DNA of 64,000 bases from Asterias amurensis (Eukaryota; Echinodermata; Asteroidea; Forcipulatida; Asteriidae), in NCBI RefSeq assembly GCF_032118995.1, contig NC_092653.1, positions 21,595,202 through 21,659,201 on the forward strand, read 5' to 3'. Positions 50,061 through 60,917 of the stretch are shown one piece after another. The notes beneath the pieces are model-generated. The model saw only the letters and a program-made list of their open reading frames with translations, ran no database searches and was not told the DNA's origin. The position numbers were made by a program, and so were the translations under genes. Positions within the stretch are counted from its first letter, which is position 1. Each line of letters starts with the position of its first letter.

Positions 50061-50211
50061 GAGTGCGTTTTGGCGACCCCAACCAAAAACTGTTTCTGAC
50101 GTCATAACCAAAACGGTAACCGAGCTCAAATCGGTTATCGTTAAGTCTGAACAGCAGAACCAACGACCAACAACCGAAACAGTTTTTGGTTGGGGTCGCC
50201 AAAACGCACTC
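50061..50211. mobile_element. 151-bp foldback with perfect 36-bp arms
   Basis: Left arm 50061-50096 (GAGTGCGTTTTGGCGACCCC...) is exactly complementary to 50176-50211. The loop holds further inverted pieces (GGTAACCGA / TCGGTTATC). No coding potential beyond the mirrored frames. Confidence 0.85.
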
Positions 50212-50441
50212 AATGTAGTGCGGGAAATTTGAAACTAAAAAAACGACACCATGAACTAAAAAAGTAACAAGCACTACCAGACTCTGACTATTGCTGATGA
50301 TTGCCTGCTTTATAGAGCCATCGTTTCCGCAGATAGTAACACAAATCACCGTACCATGACCAATGGTCTAAAGCTTGGTGCGTGCAATTAATTCCAATGG
50401 TAAGACAGTAATTAGCCTTGTTGAGGTATGGCGGACACTAT

Positions 50442-50926
50442 GGGTGCGTTCGTTTAGCTTCCCTGGGTCGACCCCAGTCTGCCCCGGTACATTCAAATAG
50501 CTTTGACGGGGCTCACCCGGGTCAGCCCCTAGTGCCCTGGGCCCAATTTCATAGAGCTGCTTAAGCACAACATTTTGCTTAAGCAAAAAAATCCTTGCTT
50601 AGTAAAATCAGATTACCGGCCAAGACTCTACTCAATTGTTATGCAAAGTAAACAACAGCTAAATTCCAGTCACAAGCAGTGTGTATGGCATGAAATTTTT
50701 GCCAGTAACATGTGAAAAATAAGCGAGCTGTTTTCGTGCTTAAGCAATTTTGTTTGCTTAAGCAGCTCTATGAAATTGGCCCCTGCTTGTGGAGTGGGTC
50801 ACTTGGGGTGACCTGAGGTGCATGCCGTCACCAGAGGGCGAGTGTGATCGTTCGATTAGCTCTTGTCAGGGGCTCACCCGAGTGAGCACTGCGGGGCCGA
50901 CCCAGGGAAGCTAAACGAACGCACCC
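50442..50926. mobile_element. MITE family H copy with TAT duplication and a nested insertion
   Basis: GGGTGCGTTCG ends flanked by TAT at 50439-50441 and 50927-50929. A family I element sits at 50539-50780, splitting the GTGCCCT/GCTTGTGG sequence that is continuous in the copy at 49779. Confidence 0.82.
50539..50780. mobile_element. MITE family I, nested copy
   Basis: Inverted ends CCCAATTTCATAGAGCTGCT / AGCAGCTCTATGAAATTGG. CCCT is present on both sides (50535-50538 and 50781-50784), a possible target duplication. Confidence 0.8.
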
Positions 50927-51083
50927 TATATGAATAACTGTTTGGTTTGGGTGTCTACACTTATTTTTGAATACTTTGCTGGTAATGTGTTCACCATATC
51001 AAAATGGCTTACGCGTGTCACAAGGAAGAGGGTGCCAGGTATACGGTAAAATAACGTAATAATAATACTCGGTTCTCATATAG

Positions 51084-51122
51084 GGTGCGTTCGATTAGCT
51101 TCTCTGGGTCTACCCCGAGTCT
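51084..51122 (+). mobile_element. MITE family H end fragment
   Basis: GGTGCGTTCGATTAGCTTCT then GGGTCTACCCCGAG; only the left end remains. Confidence 0.5.
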
Positions 51123-51302
51123 TTACACTTCAGCCTGCATGCCCGCATGCCCGCATGGATGCCCGTATCTTTAATAACATACACAGCACAGTTTGGTCAT
51201 TGCTTCATGGACCCCCAATTAATTCATTGTTGACGAGTCGATAAAGGTGTTCCCCCATTCTTTGGTTTATTGACAAGGGTTTACCCTTGTGCCTCGTAAC
51301 CA

Positions 51303-51531
51303 ACAACTGGGTTGAAAGAACTACCACACGTCTTGGTCGCAATGCGTTAACCAAACTTTTTTTATGAATGACTGAAATACCACAGCCTTTCAATCTATAA
51401 GAAGGATACGATCTTATAAATTATATACCTATATTGGTCTTGTCTTGTCTGCATTTTTACCATTTGAATAGTTTAAATATAAAAGTGGTTGATCATAATA
51501 ATTTCTCCACGGATACCTTTTTGGACTTATA
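51303..51531 (+). repeat. Left arm of long inverted repeat (LINE-derived)
   Basis: From CAACAACTGGGTTGAA to CGGATACCTTTTTGGACTTA, nearly perfectly complementary to 52335-52562. Its last part encodes the approach to the LDLSK motif of a reverse transcriptase on the plus strand. Confidence 0.8.
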
Positions 51532-52189
51532 ATAAACCTTTTTGGATATAATATCAAAAAAAAAAAACCATTAATAATAATAAATAATATATATATTTTT
51601 TTTATGTTATTTTTTGTTATGCTCTTGTTGACGTATTATCGGGTTAAAGGTTTTTTTTTAATGAGAAATGCACACTTTAACACAACCTTGTTTTTTTTTT
51701 TTCGTTCTTTAATGTCGATAGTAACTTGTTAATTTCATTAAATTAAAGTTGAACAACCGAAACATCTAGATTTCTATTGTTATTATTTGTAAGCTTTGAG
51801 TAAATGTAAATAAAATGGCCAAGAGCTGATGAGGTGATGAAAGAAACAAAAATGCACTGTACTTTCTTTGCGTTTGTTTTATTAGAGTGCACGAGATACT
51901 ACGCACTTCTATATTATTTATTTTATGATAACAAACAATATATTTAAGAACATGTATTCAACTGGCTTACAAAGAACCACGAACTAAGTTTTGCAAGTTC
52001 AATTTTGATGTTTTGAAAGCTTCATCTACAATATTGTGCGTACAGTATACAACAAACGTGTCATCATATGCAAACAAGCAAAATGTGTTTACACATTAAA
52101 TGTGTATTTGTCATTAATTTGATTGAAGAGTCGAGGGTCCACCCTGTTTTTTTTTGTTTGTTTTTTTGATATACCACTGGTTTTGAGGC

Positions 52190-52562
52190 ACCTGGTAGAA
52201 TTTGCACAGTTAAATGATTGCTTTCTGACACAAACTAAACTTGTTATTAGGTCAAGAACTGAGTTCTTCGAACCCCAGTGTTCTAATTAACTTTTTAGAA
52301 TGTCGTGATTAATGGTATGAGTATCAAAGGTCTTTGATAAGTCCAAAAAGGTATCCGTGGAGAAATTATTATGATCAACCACTTTTATATTTAAACTATT
52401 CAAATGGTAAAAATGCAGACAAGACCAATATAGGTATATAATTTATAAGATCGTATCCTTCTTATAGATTGAAAGGCTGTGGTATTTCAGTCATTCATAA
52501 AAAGGTTTGGTTAACGCATTGCGACCAAGACGTGTGGTTGTTCGTTCAACCCAGTTGTTGTA
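52190..52562 (-). pseudogene. LINE reverse-transcriptase remnant and right arm of the inverted repeat
   Basis: Minus-strand translation gives STDTFLDLSKTFDTHTINHD, ILKS, a stop, then LEHWG and SLVCVRKQ. This is the order of the FLDLSKAFDT-NHDIL-KLEHYG-RKQ region of CR1/Jockey-like reverse transcriptases. Bases 52335-52562 form the inverted-repeat arm. The in-frame stop shows it is inactive. Confidence 0.7.
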
Positions 52563-55350
52563 TGACGTCATTGACTTGTTTACGAGTCCATGTAAAATAT
52601 CAACACGTCCATTGACTGAGTGATTAGGGTACTTTCTTCACACACTCTATGCAGGCCAAATGCCCTATGCAGTAAGCAGGGCGTACCACCTTACCAATGT
52701 AAAGATTTACATAACAATGCCATCATTCGATTGTTGCCGGTACTTGTGCAATGTCACTCTTGATTTATTTATAGCTTGTAAATTGCATCAACCATCCCCC
52801 AATATTACACGCGACCCATGGTGCGTTTAATGGTCAGTTCAGCCGATCAGATGCAACGTTATCCGTGCATTTAGTTTTCATTCATCAAAGTTAGTGCATT
52901 GAGAAATGACTTGAGAAATGAACTTCGGTTGCAAGTTTTATTTGTTTGCGTTTACTTTGCACACTAACCCGTCTTTATTTATGAAGAAGAGTGATATAAA
53001 TGTTAATTTCTTCTGTTAAAATAACTTTGTAATGTATGCTATCGGCTGGGTATTCGGAGACGTGGAAAATGTATTGGCATTATTTTTACTTCTAAGATGG
53101 GCAAGAGCAACACGTACGCTTACACTTTGCAATTTTCTATCTCCACCACAACGATTCCACTGTACCGTGTTGTGTATGATGAAGGAAATCTTTCAAAGCC
53201 CTTTGCAAAACACTTGTTTACATGCATCACCATATACCCGAAAAGGTCTCGGGAAAACGAAAAGAATAACAAAAGATGACTGGTAGTCTTAATGAGACAA
53301 CTTATTCACGCCATGAAAGAGGGATTTAGCGCAACAAAGCCATTTAAGGAGATTGAGCCGACATTTCAAAGGAAACTCTGCCGCAAGGGCGAGGTGCTTT
53401 GCGTCACTCATGGGTTAACACACAGTGAACGAGCTAAACAAACTGTTACCTATACAGACGGGGAGTACTACTACCCTGTTTCAGCCCTAGGAGTAGGTGG
53501 CAACGGCCCCTGGAAAAATAATTGTAGCCCACACCTTGAAGTGGCCTTCAGGCCTTGTGTGTCTGGCGACTTGCATAAAAAAAATAAAAAAAAAAAAAGA
53601 GAAAAAAGGCCTACTTTGTCCTTGCATAGTGAAGTCCGGACAAACTCTTTGAAATATGACCCACTGTGTGAAAACAATCTCGCTAGGTCCAGGATACAAC
53701 AATATCCTTTTATCAATAGTCAACGTTCTTCATAATTATTCTCACGCTTGAAAAGATGCCAACTATGAAATTAATGGGCATATTTGCAGTGGCGTAATCA
53801 GAGATTAGTATATTCTTATAGGCCTTATATCGTTTAAGGCTGCATGAAATGCTGCCGTAAAAAGGAAAACTTTTATTCATTATCAGTAGGCCCTATGTGG
53901 ACTATAACATGAAAAATGCGCGGAAACGCGCGCGCGATCGTATTGGCGGTAAATGTTTGTTGTGGTTTTACGGTTACAGAGAGTGCAGGATGTGACAAAG
54001 TTCTGTTAAATACGTGGTGGTCTGAACGCAGACCAATAGCTCCGTAAACACAAAGTCAGATCATGGAATTTCTACCTCCATGGTCAGATGCACTACAGAG
54101 AAATTTACTACAGCAAAATGGCCAGCGAAAAAGGTTGCTTAGACCATTTCTTCTCCTTTGAAGCAAGCGGTGCAATTGAGAGGTAGTCCTATTATTTTCA
54201 AATATCCGTTTCGTAACTAAAATGTGATTATTAAACACCCACAATTTCCATCCTGTATTTTTTTTTGATGGCTTACACTTGTTACAATAAGGCCGAGTAA
54301 AAAAAAGAAACATGTTTAGTGTCTGGGTTTCTCAAAAAAAAGGAAGGAGGAGGGGCTTTTTATTTTTTATTTCAAGATGGCCGCCATGAATGTCAATAAT
54401 CAACTGTTTTTTTTTCTGCTGCTGAAATACACAAAACATTAATGAAACAGTTTGGTCAAGGCATTCAGACAAGACATTCAGATTTTTTTTTTGCTGAGAT
54501 CATTTAAAATAACCCTTTTTCAAAAAAATAAAAATAAAATAAATGTACATAAAAAAAACTTAAGAAAGAAAAAAGAGGTGTCCTGTAAAAAGGAAGCGGG
54601 CGGAGAAGCTAAACATTTCTATTTTTCTACTTTTACTTGGCCTAATATTGTTATGTTTTGGGTATTTACACACCCACAAAGCCTATTTGAGAATGCCGTG
54701 TACAACTCTAAATTTGTACTTGGTGACCACAGTTGGTAATTTAATCCTTTTATACAGTCAAAAGTTTTATCTTGTACAAAATGACATGTTCTCTAAGATT
54801 TTGTTGTTTTCGCAATCTTTTGTTACATGCTGACTATAGACTGTTTTAGAACTGCATTGGTGTGTATCAACTATATATCAGTTAACATATTTAATAATAA
54901 TCTTGCACTTCTTTGGCCCCCCCCCCCCAATTTAATCTTTGCCCCCACTTGCCCCACCAAATGAAAATGTCTAGTTACGCCACTGCATATTTGTTGGATA
55001 GATCAAATTGTCAGCCTTAAAAGCTGTTTAACAGCCGGGTTAAACTCTTTGAAGGTAGGAATGTTACAGCTGGGTAACCGTTTTGAATCAACAGAAAGCC
55101 GAAGAGGAAAGTTGGATGAAAACAGTTTTGTTATTTGCATTGTTAATATTATTTGCATATAGGGCCTACTGATGTGTGAAAATTCTTTGTGTCCAGAATC
55201 TAGTCAGGCAGATAAGTCAAGAAGCAACACCCAGTACATATTAGTTAGATGCAAACAATTTTCAATTACGCCCACTGTTTCACTCTCCAGAAAATACCAC
55301 AATATAGTCAACCGGACAAACTATTTTAAGGTATGTACGTTATCAGCTTA
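52563..55350. other. Unassigned DNA, no gene recognised
   Basis: AT-rich with several homopolymer runs (poly-A near 53577-53604, poly-C near 54918-54928). A 147-codon plus-strand frame at 53292-53735 has no recognisable domain and its centre is a poly-Lys run from an A-rich tract, so I do not call it a gene. Confidence 0.4.
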
Positions 55351-55660
55351 TATACACTGGACACTATTGGTAAATGTCAAAGACCAGTCTTCTCATATCT
55401 CAACATAAGCACAAAATAACAAGTGAAAATTTGAACTCAATTTGTCATCGAAGTTACGAGATAATATTGAAAGAAAAAACACCGTTGTCCCACGAAGTTG
55501 TGTGCTTTCATGCTTGATTTCGAGACCTCACGCGTGACCAAAACCAGAAGTAACACCCCGTACAGATTAGTTGGATGCAAACACTGTTGTTACAAGTTCA
55601 ATAATGAAAATGACATGCATAGTTTGTTTTATATCCTGCTGAAAGTTACCAGTAATGAAG
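55160..55660. repeat. Duplicated segment with an interrupted family A fragment
   Basis: AGAAGCAACACCCAGTACAT (55218) and AGAAGTAACACCCCGTACAG (55546) begin two related 40-bp stretches. Between them, from 55355, lies a reverse family A fragment cut off after GATTTCGAGACCTCACGCGT. Confidence 0.5.
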
Positions 55661-55889
55661 TTAAATGCACTGGACACTATTGGTAATTGTCAAAGACCAG
55701 TATTCCCACTTGGTGTATCTCAACATATGCATAAAGTAACAAACATGTGAAAATTTGAGCTCAATTGGTCATCGAAGTTGCGAATTGTTGATAGTGTAAA
55801 ACATTGTGAGAAACGGCTCCCTCTGAAGTGACGTAGTTTTTGAGAAAGAAGTAATTTTCCGAGAATTTCGAGACCTCAGAATTAGATTT

Positions 55890-55894
55890 TAAGG
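55890..55894. repeat. Target-site duplication, left
   Basis: TAAGG directly before the 5' LTR, repeated at 60918-60922. Confidence 0.9.
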
Positions 55895-56010
55895 TGTCAC
55901 ATATCCACCCGCCAACAGAGGGCGGTGTTATTCAACATGGCTGATTAAACAGTTGTAACAGCTCAGAAGTCTCCTCGTTCCTCAATCCTTATTTAGGCCA
56001 CATGCCAACA
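55895..56010 (+). repeat. 5' LTR, 116 bp
   Basis: TG...CA termini; contains CGCCAACAGAGGGCGGTGTT. No TATA box is obvious. Very short for an LTR. Confidence 0.93.
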
Positions 56011-56028
56011 TGGTGGCAGCGGTGAACT
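56011..56028 (+). other. Candidate primer-binding site
   Basis: TGGTGGCAGCGGTGAACT starts at the LTR boundary with TGG, complementary to a tRNA 3' CCA end. Which tRNA is not determined. Confidence 0.55.
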
Positions 56029-56305
56029 ACTATACATGAAAATACATAGTAAAGACAGTACTTTTAGACACTTTCTGGCGAAATTCTCTGTCAGGAAATT
56101 GAAGTTTGACATCGTTTTTGTGCACCAAATCATACGGAGCCAACACAGCGTTTTGTGTACATCACTACACGTACACACACAGTCACAGACAACGTGCATC
56201 ACCCGTTCAGTGGCGACCTCAACCCGATCCCGAGCTCCTGCTAACTTGGTAAGCCGTGCAATCTCCTTCATATTTTAACCACAGTGTCTCAACTAAAGTA
56301 CCGCC

Positions 56306-59300
56306 ATGTCAGAGAACGCAGGATTAAGCCCCAGAATGAACTGGGAAGATGCTGACCAAGCCAACTCAATACAGTTATTTCAGCAGCAGTGTGCCTTATA
56401 TTTTTCTGTCAAAGATATACCTGTTGACAAGCAAGTTGATCACATTCTATTGTTCATGGGAGCCACAGGCATAAAGATCTACAACTCATGGAGCCTCACA
56501 GAGCCCGAGAAAAAAGACCCTACAGTTGTGTGGTCCAAATTCATGGCACAAATTCAGCCCAAAGAGAATTTTCGTGTGGCTAGGCTGTACCTACAGAAGT
56601 TTGCTCAACGTGATAGTGAAACAATAGATGATTTTCTCTCTCGACTCAAACTTCATGCCCAAAAGTGTGAGTTCAAGGATGATGCTGAGTTCCAGGACCG
56701 GGTCATTGAACAGTTCATAGCGGGTGTGAAGTACACTGAAGTCCAGAAAGATCTCCTCGGCAAGGACAAAACGCTTACAATACAGCAAACCCTTGACCTA
56801 GGACGAACACATGAAGCTTCGATCAACTACATGCGTCAGCTTGCCCAAGTCCAACCGACAGTACCACCTGATGCTGCAACAGTTGATGCCATCCGCTCCA
56901 AGCGAACATGCCGTAACTGTGGAGGCACACACCCCTTCCGCCCGAGAGACTGTTGCCCGGCATACAACTCAACTTGCCATAAGTGTGGCAAGAAGAACCA
57001 CTGGCAAAACGTCTGCCGTTCCACTGGTTCCAATGATAGGCAGCCCAGAACACGTGATAGACCACCCTCTCGTCGTAAGCCCCGTACTCCCTCTAGAGGG
57101 CGCAAGAGGCCTAATCCAAAAGTACACTACATCTCTGAGCAAGATTACGAGAGTGAGTTTGAAGATGACTTTAATGAGATGGTCATAAGCCCAATCCTTG
57201 TCTCAAACATCAGTGCCATACACAATGCTGAGCAGCACGACAGCCCTGACACACGAGATGAGGTTTTCACTTTCATCGAGGTGAAACGTGACCGGAAAAT
57301 GCTGGTGAAGCTCCGCGTCAAAGTCGATACAGGAGCCCAGGGCAACACAATACCCCTGAGAATGTACCGCCGCATGTTTCCAGACAGACTTGACTCTGGT
57401 GGATTTCCAAGTTCTGACTCTACATCCAACCATAAAGCCATACTGACTGCTTACAACAACACAAGAATAAAGCAATATGGTTCTACTTCCCTTCCCTGCC
57501 GGTATGATGGAAGTGCCTGGGTGACAGCAGATTTCTTCGTCGTGGACTCTGACGGCCCAGCAATCCTTGGTTTGCCCACTTCTCGCAAACTGCAGCTTGT
57601 GACTCTGCACTGTGCAATAACGACACCACAGTGCCCCTCTATCAGCTGCACTCAGGATCTACAACGCCAATACCCTGACCAGTTTGACAGGATTGGTAAC
57701 TTCCCTGGCAAATACCACATCGTCCTGGATGAAAATGCCCACCCTACAATCAGTGCTCCCCGCAAATGCCCCATAAAGATCAAAGATGAATTGAAGTCTG
57801 AGCTAGAGAACATGGAGCAACAAGGAGTGATCAGACGCGTCACTGAGCCGACTGATTGGGTAAGCAGTTTGACAGTCTCCAGACGAGAGAATGGGAAACT
57901 GCGTGTCTGCCTCGATCCGAAAGATCTTAACAACGCAATCAAAAGATGTCACCACAAAACTCCGACCATAGAAGAAATCACCCATAAGTTCTCAGGTGCC
58001 AAATTCTTCAGCAAGCTAGATGCCAAGAATGGCTACTGGTCGGTGAAACTGGATGACGAAAGCGCTCTACTCACAACATTCAACAGCCCCTTCGGTCGCT
58101 ATTGCTACTTGAGACTACCCTTTGGCCTAGTGATGAGCCAAGACATGTTCCAGCTACGCATGGACCAATTTCTTGAGAGCTGTCCTGGTGCAATTGGCAT
58201 TGCAGATGACATTGTAGTTTTTGGCGCGACTGAGGCAGATCATGACAAAAATCTTCATCATCTGATGAAAGCCGCCAACCAGTACGGACTGATGTTCAAT
58301 AGCTCAAAGTGTGCGATCAAGACCCCACAGATAAAGTTCTTTGGTATGATCTACGATAAGCATGGTGTACACCCCGACCCAGCGAAGGTTACAGCCATCA
58401 AACAGATCAATCCACCTCAGGATAAGACAGGACTCCAGGAATTCCTTGGCATGGTGACCTATCTCAGTCCCTTCATCCCGAACCTGTCCGACCATACATC
58501 TGACCTAAGGGCTCTCCTAAAGAAAGACATTGACTTCATCTGGTCTCCTTCACATCAGAGGGCTTTCGAGAAAGTCAAAGACCTCATCTGTGCTGAGACG
58601 ATCCTCACTTACTTTGACCCCTCCAAAAAGACGACCATCCAAGTAGATGCCTCCATGAAAGGCCTGGGTGCAGCTCTAACCCAAGACGGCAAACCGGTCG
58701 CCTTTGCTTCAAAATCCCTCAGTCCGGCAGAACAACGGTATGCCAACATAGAGCGTGAACTCCTTGCAGTTGTCTTTGGATGTGAACGTTTTCACACATA
58801 CATATATGGCGATCATTTCACTGTAGAAAGTGACCACAAGCCCCTGGAGATGGTTCAGCGCAAATCACTAAAAGCCGCTCCTCCGAGACTGCAGCGAATG
58901 CTTCTCCGTCTCCAACCCTACGATGTCACAGTAACCTACAGACCAGGGAATGAAATGCTCCTGCCTGATGGCTTATCTCGTCTCCCTGTACCAGACGCCA
59001 ATCACATAGACCTTGACCTGCATGTGACCTTTGTCCAGTTCACACAACCGCGCATTCGCTCTCTCCAACATGAAACAGCCTTGGATACCACCCTCATGAC
59101 ACTCAAAGATATAATCATAAAAGGATGGCCAGAGCGACGTCATGACGTCCCCAAAGCTCTCCATCAGTACTGGCCCTTTCGTGACGAGCTTGCAGTCGAA
59201 GATGGACTTATTGTTAAGGGTGAGTGCATTATCATCCCCGCTTCACAGCAACAACATGTCCTCCTCCAGCTCCATGAAGGCCACCAGGGTAGCGAAAAAA

Positions 59301-60361
59301 CCAAGCTGAGAGCCAAAGAGTGTGTCTTTTGGGTAGGCATAACCAAAGACATCGACACACTTGTGAAAAACTGCCCAACTTGCCAGCGGTTCCAGACAGC
59401 ACAACCACGAGAAACTCTTCTTCAACACACTGTCCCCACTCGCCCGTGGCAAGTTGTCGGTACTGACCTGTTCTTCTTCGAAGGTGATAATTTTCTCATC
59501 GTGGCTGACTACTACTCAAAGTTTCCATTCATCCGGAAGCTACCAGTGCCATGCACAAGCCAAGCAGTTGTAAACGCCACCAAACAAATCTTCGCCGAAC
59601 AAGGTATCCCTGAGAGAGTTGTCAGTGACAATGCCAGACACTACGACTCAAAACAGTACAAAGATTTCTCCGTCTCATGGTGTTTTTACCATATCACTTC
59701 TTCACCCCACTACCCCAGATCCAACGGTTTCATCGAGCGCACAATCCAAACAGTCAAGAAAACCATACGAAAGGCTCGATCCAGTGACAGTGATGTAAAT
59801 ATGGCACTCCTCTGTCTTCGAACGACCCCAGTTGACCATACTATTCCCAGCCCAGCTCAAATCCTCTACAACAGAAAACTCAGAGGCAACTTACCTGCGA
59901 AAATCCGCAACTCCCTCGCAGCTCGTGACAAGATCCAAGAGCGTTTGTATGAGCGTCAGGGTACCCAGAAACAATACCATGACAGACAAGCCAGAGATCT
60001 CCCTCCCCTACGGTCCGGTCAAACCATCTCCATTCTTGACCCCAACAGTGGCCGTTGGACACCAGCCACTGTAGCGGAGAAATGTCATGAACCGAGGTCA
60101 TACATAGTCCGCACCCCCAATGGAAGTATCCTCCGTCGCAACCGCAGACACATTCGTGACTTGGAACCAGTCAAGAAGCGAGTGACCTTTGACATTGACC
60201 CTCAGACACCCTCACAGTCATCGCCCCAACCTCCAGTCACCACCCCCCCACGTGTCAACACACCAACCCCACCACCTCTCCATCAACCAACGGTTCAACA
60301 TCCAGAGTACAAAACTCGCTCTGGAAGACTTGTGCGGAAACCTGAGAAACTCTCATTGTGA
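56306..60361 (+). CDS. Gag-Pol polyprotein of gypsy retrotransposon
   Basis: 1351 aa in one frame with no stop or frameshift. The gag-like N-terminal region runs to about 200, followed by two Cys-His zinc motifs: CRNC at 202 (variant spacing) and CHKCGKKNHWQNVC at 224-237. Aspartic protease DTGA is at 341-344. Reverse transcriptase occupies about 495-670 with D572 (KLDAKNGY) and IADD at 632-635. RNase H has D781, E816 and D843. Integrase has a zinc domain H990/H993/C1023/C1026 and catalytic D1054, D1108 and E1144 with the D,D35E spacing. The tail is Pro/Thr-rich. The ATG at 56306 has a good context (CCGCCATGT) and lies 295 bp after the LTR. All key catalytic residues are present. Gag and pol share one frame, so separation would depend on proteolysis alone. 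Confidence 0.93.
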   Translation: MSENAGLSPRMNWEDADQANSIQLFQQQCALYFSVKDIPVDKQVDHILLFMGATGIKIYNSWSLTEPEKKDPTVVWSKFMAQIQPKENFRVARLYLQKFAQRDSETIDDFLSRLKLHAQKCEFKDDAEFQDRVIEQFIAGVKYTEVQKDLLGKDKTLTIQQTLDLGRTHEASINYMRQLAQVQPTVPPDAATVDAIRSKRTCRNCGGTHPFRPRDCCPAYNSTCHKCGKKNHWQNVCRSTGSNDRQPRTRDRPPSRRKPRTPSRGRKRPNPKVHYISEQDYESEFEDDFNEMVISPILVSNISAIHNAEQHDSPDTRDEVFTFIEVKRDRKMLVKLRVKVDTGAQGNTIPLRMYRRMFPDRLDSGGFPSSDSTSNHKAILTAYNNTRIKQYGSTSLPCRYDGSAWVTADFFVVDSDGPAILGLPTSRKLQLVTLHCAITTPQCPSISCTQDLQRQYPDQFDRIGNFPGKYHIVLDENAHPTISAPRKCPIKIKDELKSELENMEQQGVIRRVTEPTDWVSSLTVSRRENGKLRVCLDPKDLNNAIKRCHHKTPTIEEITHKFSGAKFFSKLDAKNGYWSVKLDDESALLTTFNSPFGRYCYLRLPFGLVMSQDMFQLRMDQFLESCPGAIGIADDIVVFGATEADHDKNLHHLMKAANQYGLMFNSSKCAIKTPQIKFFGMIYDKHGVHPDPAKVTAIKQINPPQDKTGLQEFLGMVTYLSPFIPNLSDHTSDLRALLKKDIDFIWSPSHQRAFEKVKDLICAETILTYFDPSKKTTIQVDASMKGLGAALTQDGKPVAFASKSLSPAEQRYANIERELLAVVFGCERFHTYIYGDHFTVESDHKPLEMVQRKSLKAAPPRLQRMLLRLQPYDVTVTYRPGNEMLLPDGLSRLPVPDANHIDLDLHVTFVQFTQPRIRSLQHETALDTTLMTLKDIIIKGWPERRHDVPKALHQYWPFRDELAVEDGLIVKGECIIIPASQQQHVLLQLHEGHQGSEKTKLRAKECVFWVGITKDIDTLVKNCPTCQRFQTAQPRETLLQHTVPTRPWQVVGTDLFFFEGDNFLIVADYYSKFPFIRKLPVPCTSQAVVNATKQIFAEQGIPERVVSDNARHYDSKQYKDFSVSWCFYHITSSPHYPRSNGFIERTIQTVKKTIRKARSSDSDVNMALLCLRTTPVDHTIPSPAQILYNRKLRGNLPAKIRNSLAARDKIQERLYERQGTQKQYHDRQARDLPPLRSGQTISILDPNSGRWTPATVAEKCHEPRSYIVRTPNGSILRRNRRHIRDLEPVKKRVTFDIDPQTPSQSSPQPPVTTPPRVNTPTPPPLHQPTVQHPEYKTRSGRLVRKPEKLSL

Positions 60362-60792
60362 ACATTGAACATTGAACACTCCATCATGATGCCACCCATG
60401 ATATACTCAAACTTTTACTAAAAAAATTTTTCTTGCAAAAACTGATACTCAGTTTCTTACAAAAAATTCTTCTTTTTGACAAAACCAAAGTTTCTTTTAT
60501 TTAAACCACACCAGACTCCTCTAGCAACCAAAGACCACAATGCTTCAAACTTTTGAGTTCATTCACAGAAAACTTTTTATTTTATTTCTAAACCTCATGT
60601 GATAGACTGGAAAAAACCTCCAGTGGAATCCTAAAATACAGGATCATTAACCAACCATTTTTCTACGGATGAATGCAGTTGATTCATCATGAATTTGATC
60701 AAAGAGCACAAAAACCTGTGTTCAACATTATAATTTTGTTGTATTTAAAATCTGTGATTTTACACTGTTCTTGGATTCAAATTTTTTTTTTA

Positions 60793-60801
60793 ACAGGGGG
60801 A
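60793..60801 (+). other. Polypurine tract
   Basis: ACAGGGGGA immediately before the 3' LTR, the expected second-strand primer position. Confidence 0.7.
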
Positions 60802-60917
60802 TGTCACATATCCACCCGCCAACAGAGGGCGGTGTTATTCAACATGGCTGATTAAACAGTTGTAACAGCTCAGAAGTCTCCTCGTTCCTCAATCCTTATT
60901 TAGGCCACATGCCAACA
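60802..60917 (+). repeat. 3' LTR, 116 bp
   Basis: Reads the same as the 5' LTR throughout. TAAGG follows at 60918-60922. Confidence 0.93.

Larger units (their letters stand above)
55895..60917 (+). mobile_element. Complete Ty3/gypsy LTR retrotransposon, Mag/Cer-like
   Basis: 5023 bp with LTRs at 55895-56010 and 60802-60917 that look identical over 116 bp, begin TGTCACATATCC and end CATGCCAACA. Flanked by the 5-bp duplication TAAGG. TGGTGGCAGCGGTG directly after the 5' LTR is a candidate tRNA primer-binding site, and AACAGGGGGA before the 3' LTR is the polypurine tract. One open frame encodes gag and pol. Protease-RT-RNase H-integrase order places it in Ty3/gypsy. The C-terminus shows no chromodomain that I can recognise. 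Confidence 0.93.

Noticed and set aside
51205..51393. Minus-strand 62-codon frame as a host gene
   Set aside because: Most of it lies in the arm of the LINE-derived inverted repeat, and no domain is recognisable.
53292..53735. 147-codon open frame as a gene
   Set aside because: No domain is recognised. The middle is an A-rich tract translated as poly-Lys, and a frame of this length can occur by chance in the region.
59164..59452. Minus-strand frames within the gypsy pol region
   Set aside because: They are shadows of the intact gag-pol frame and contain no recognisable motif.
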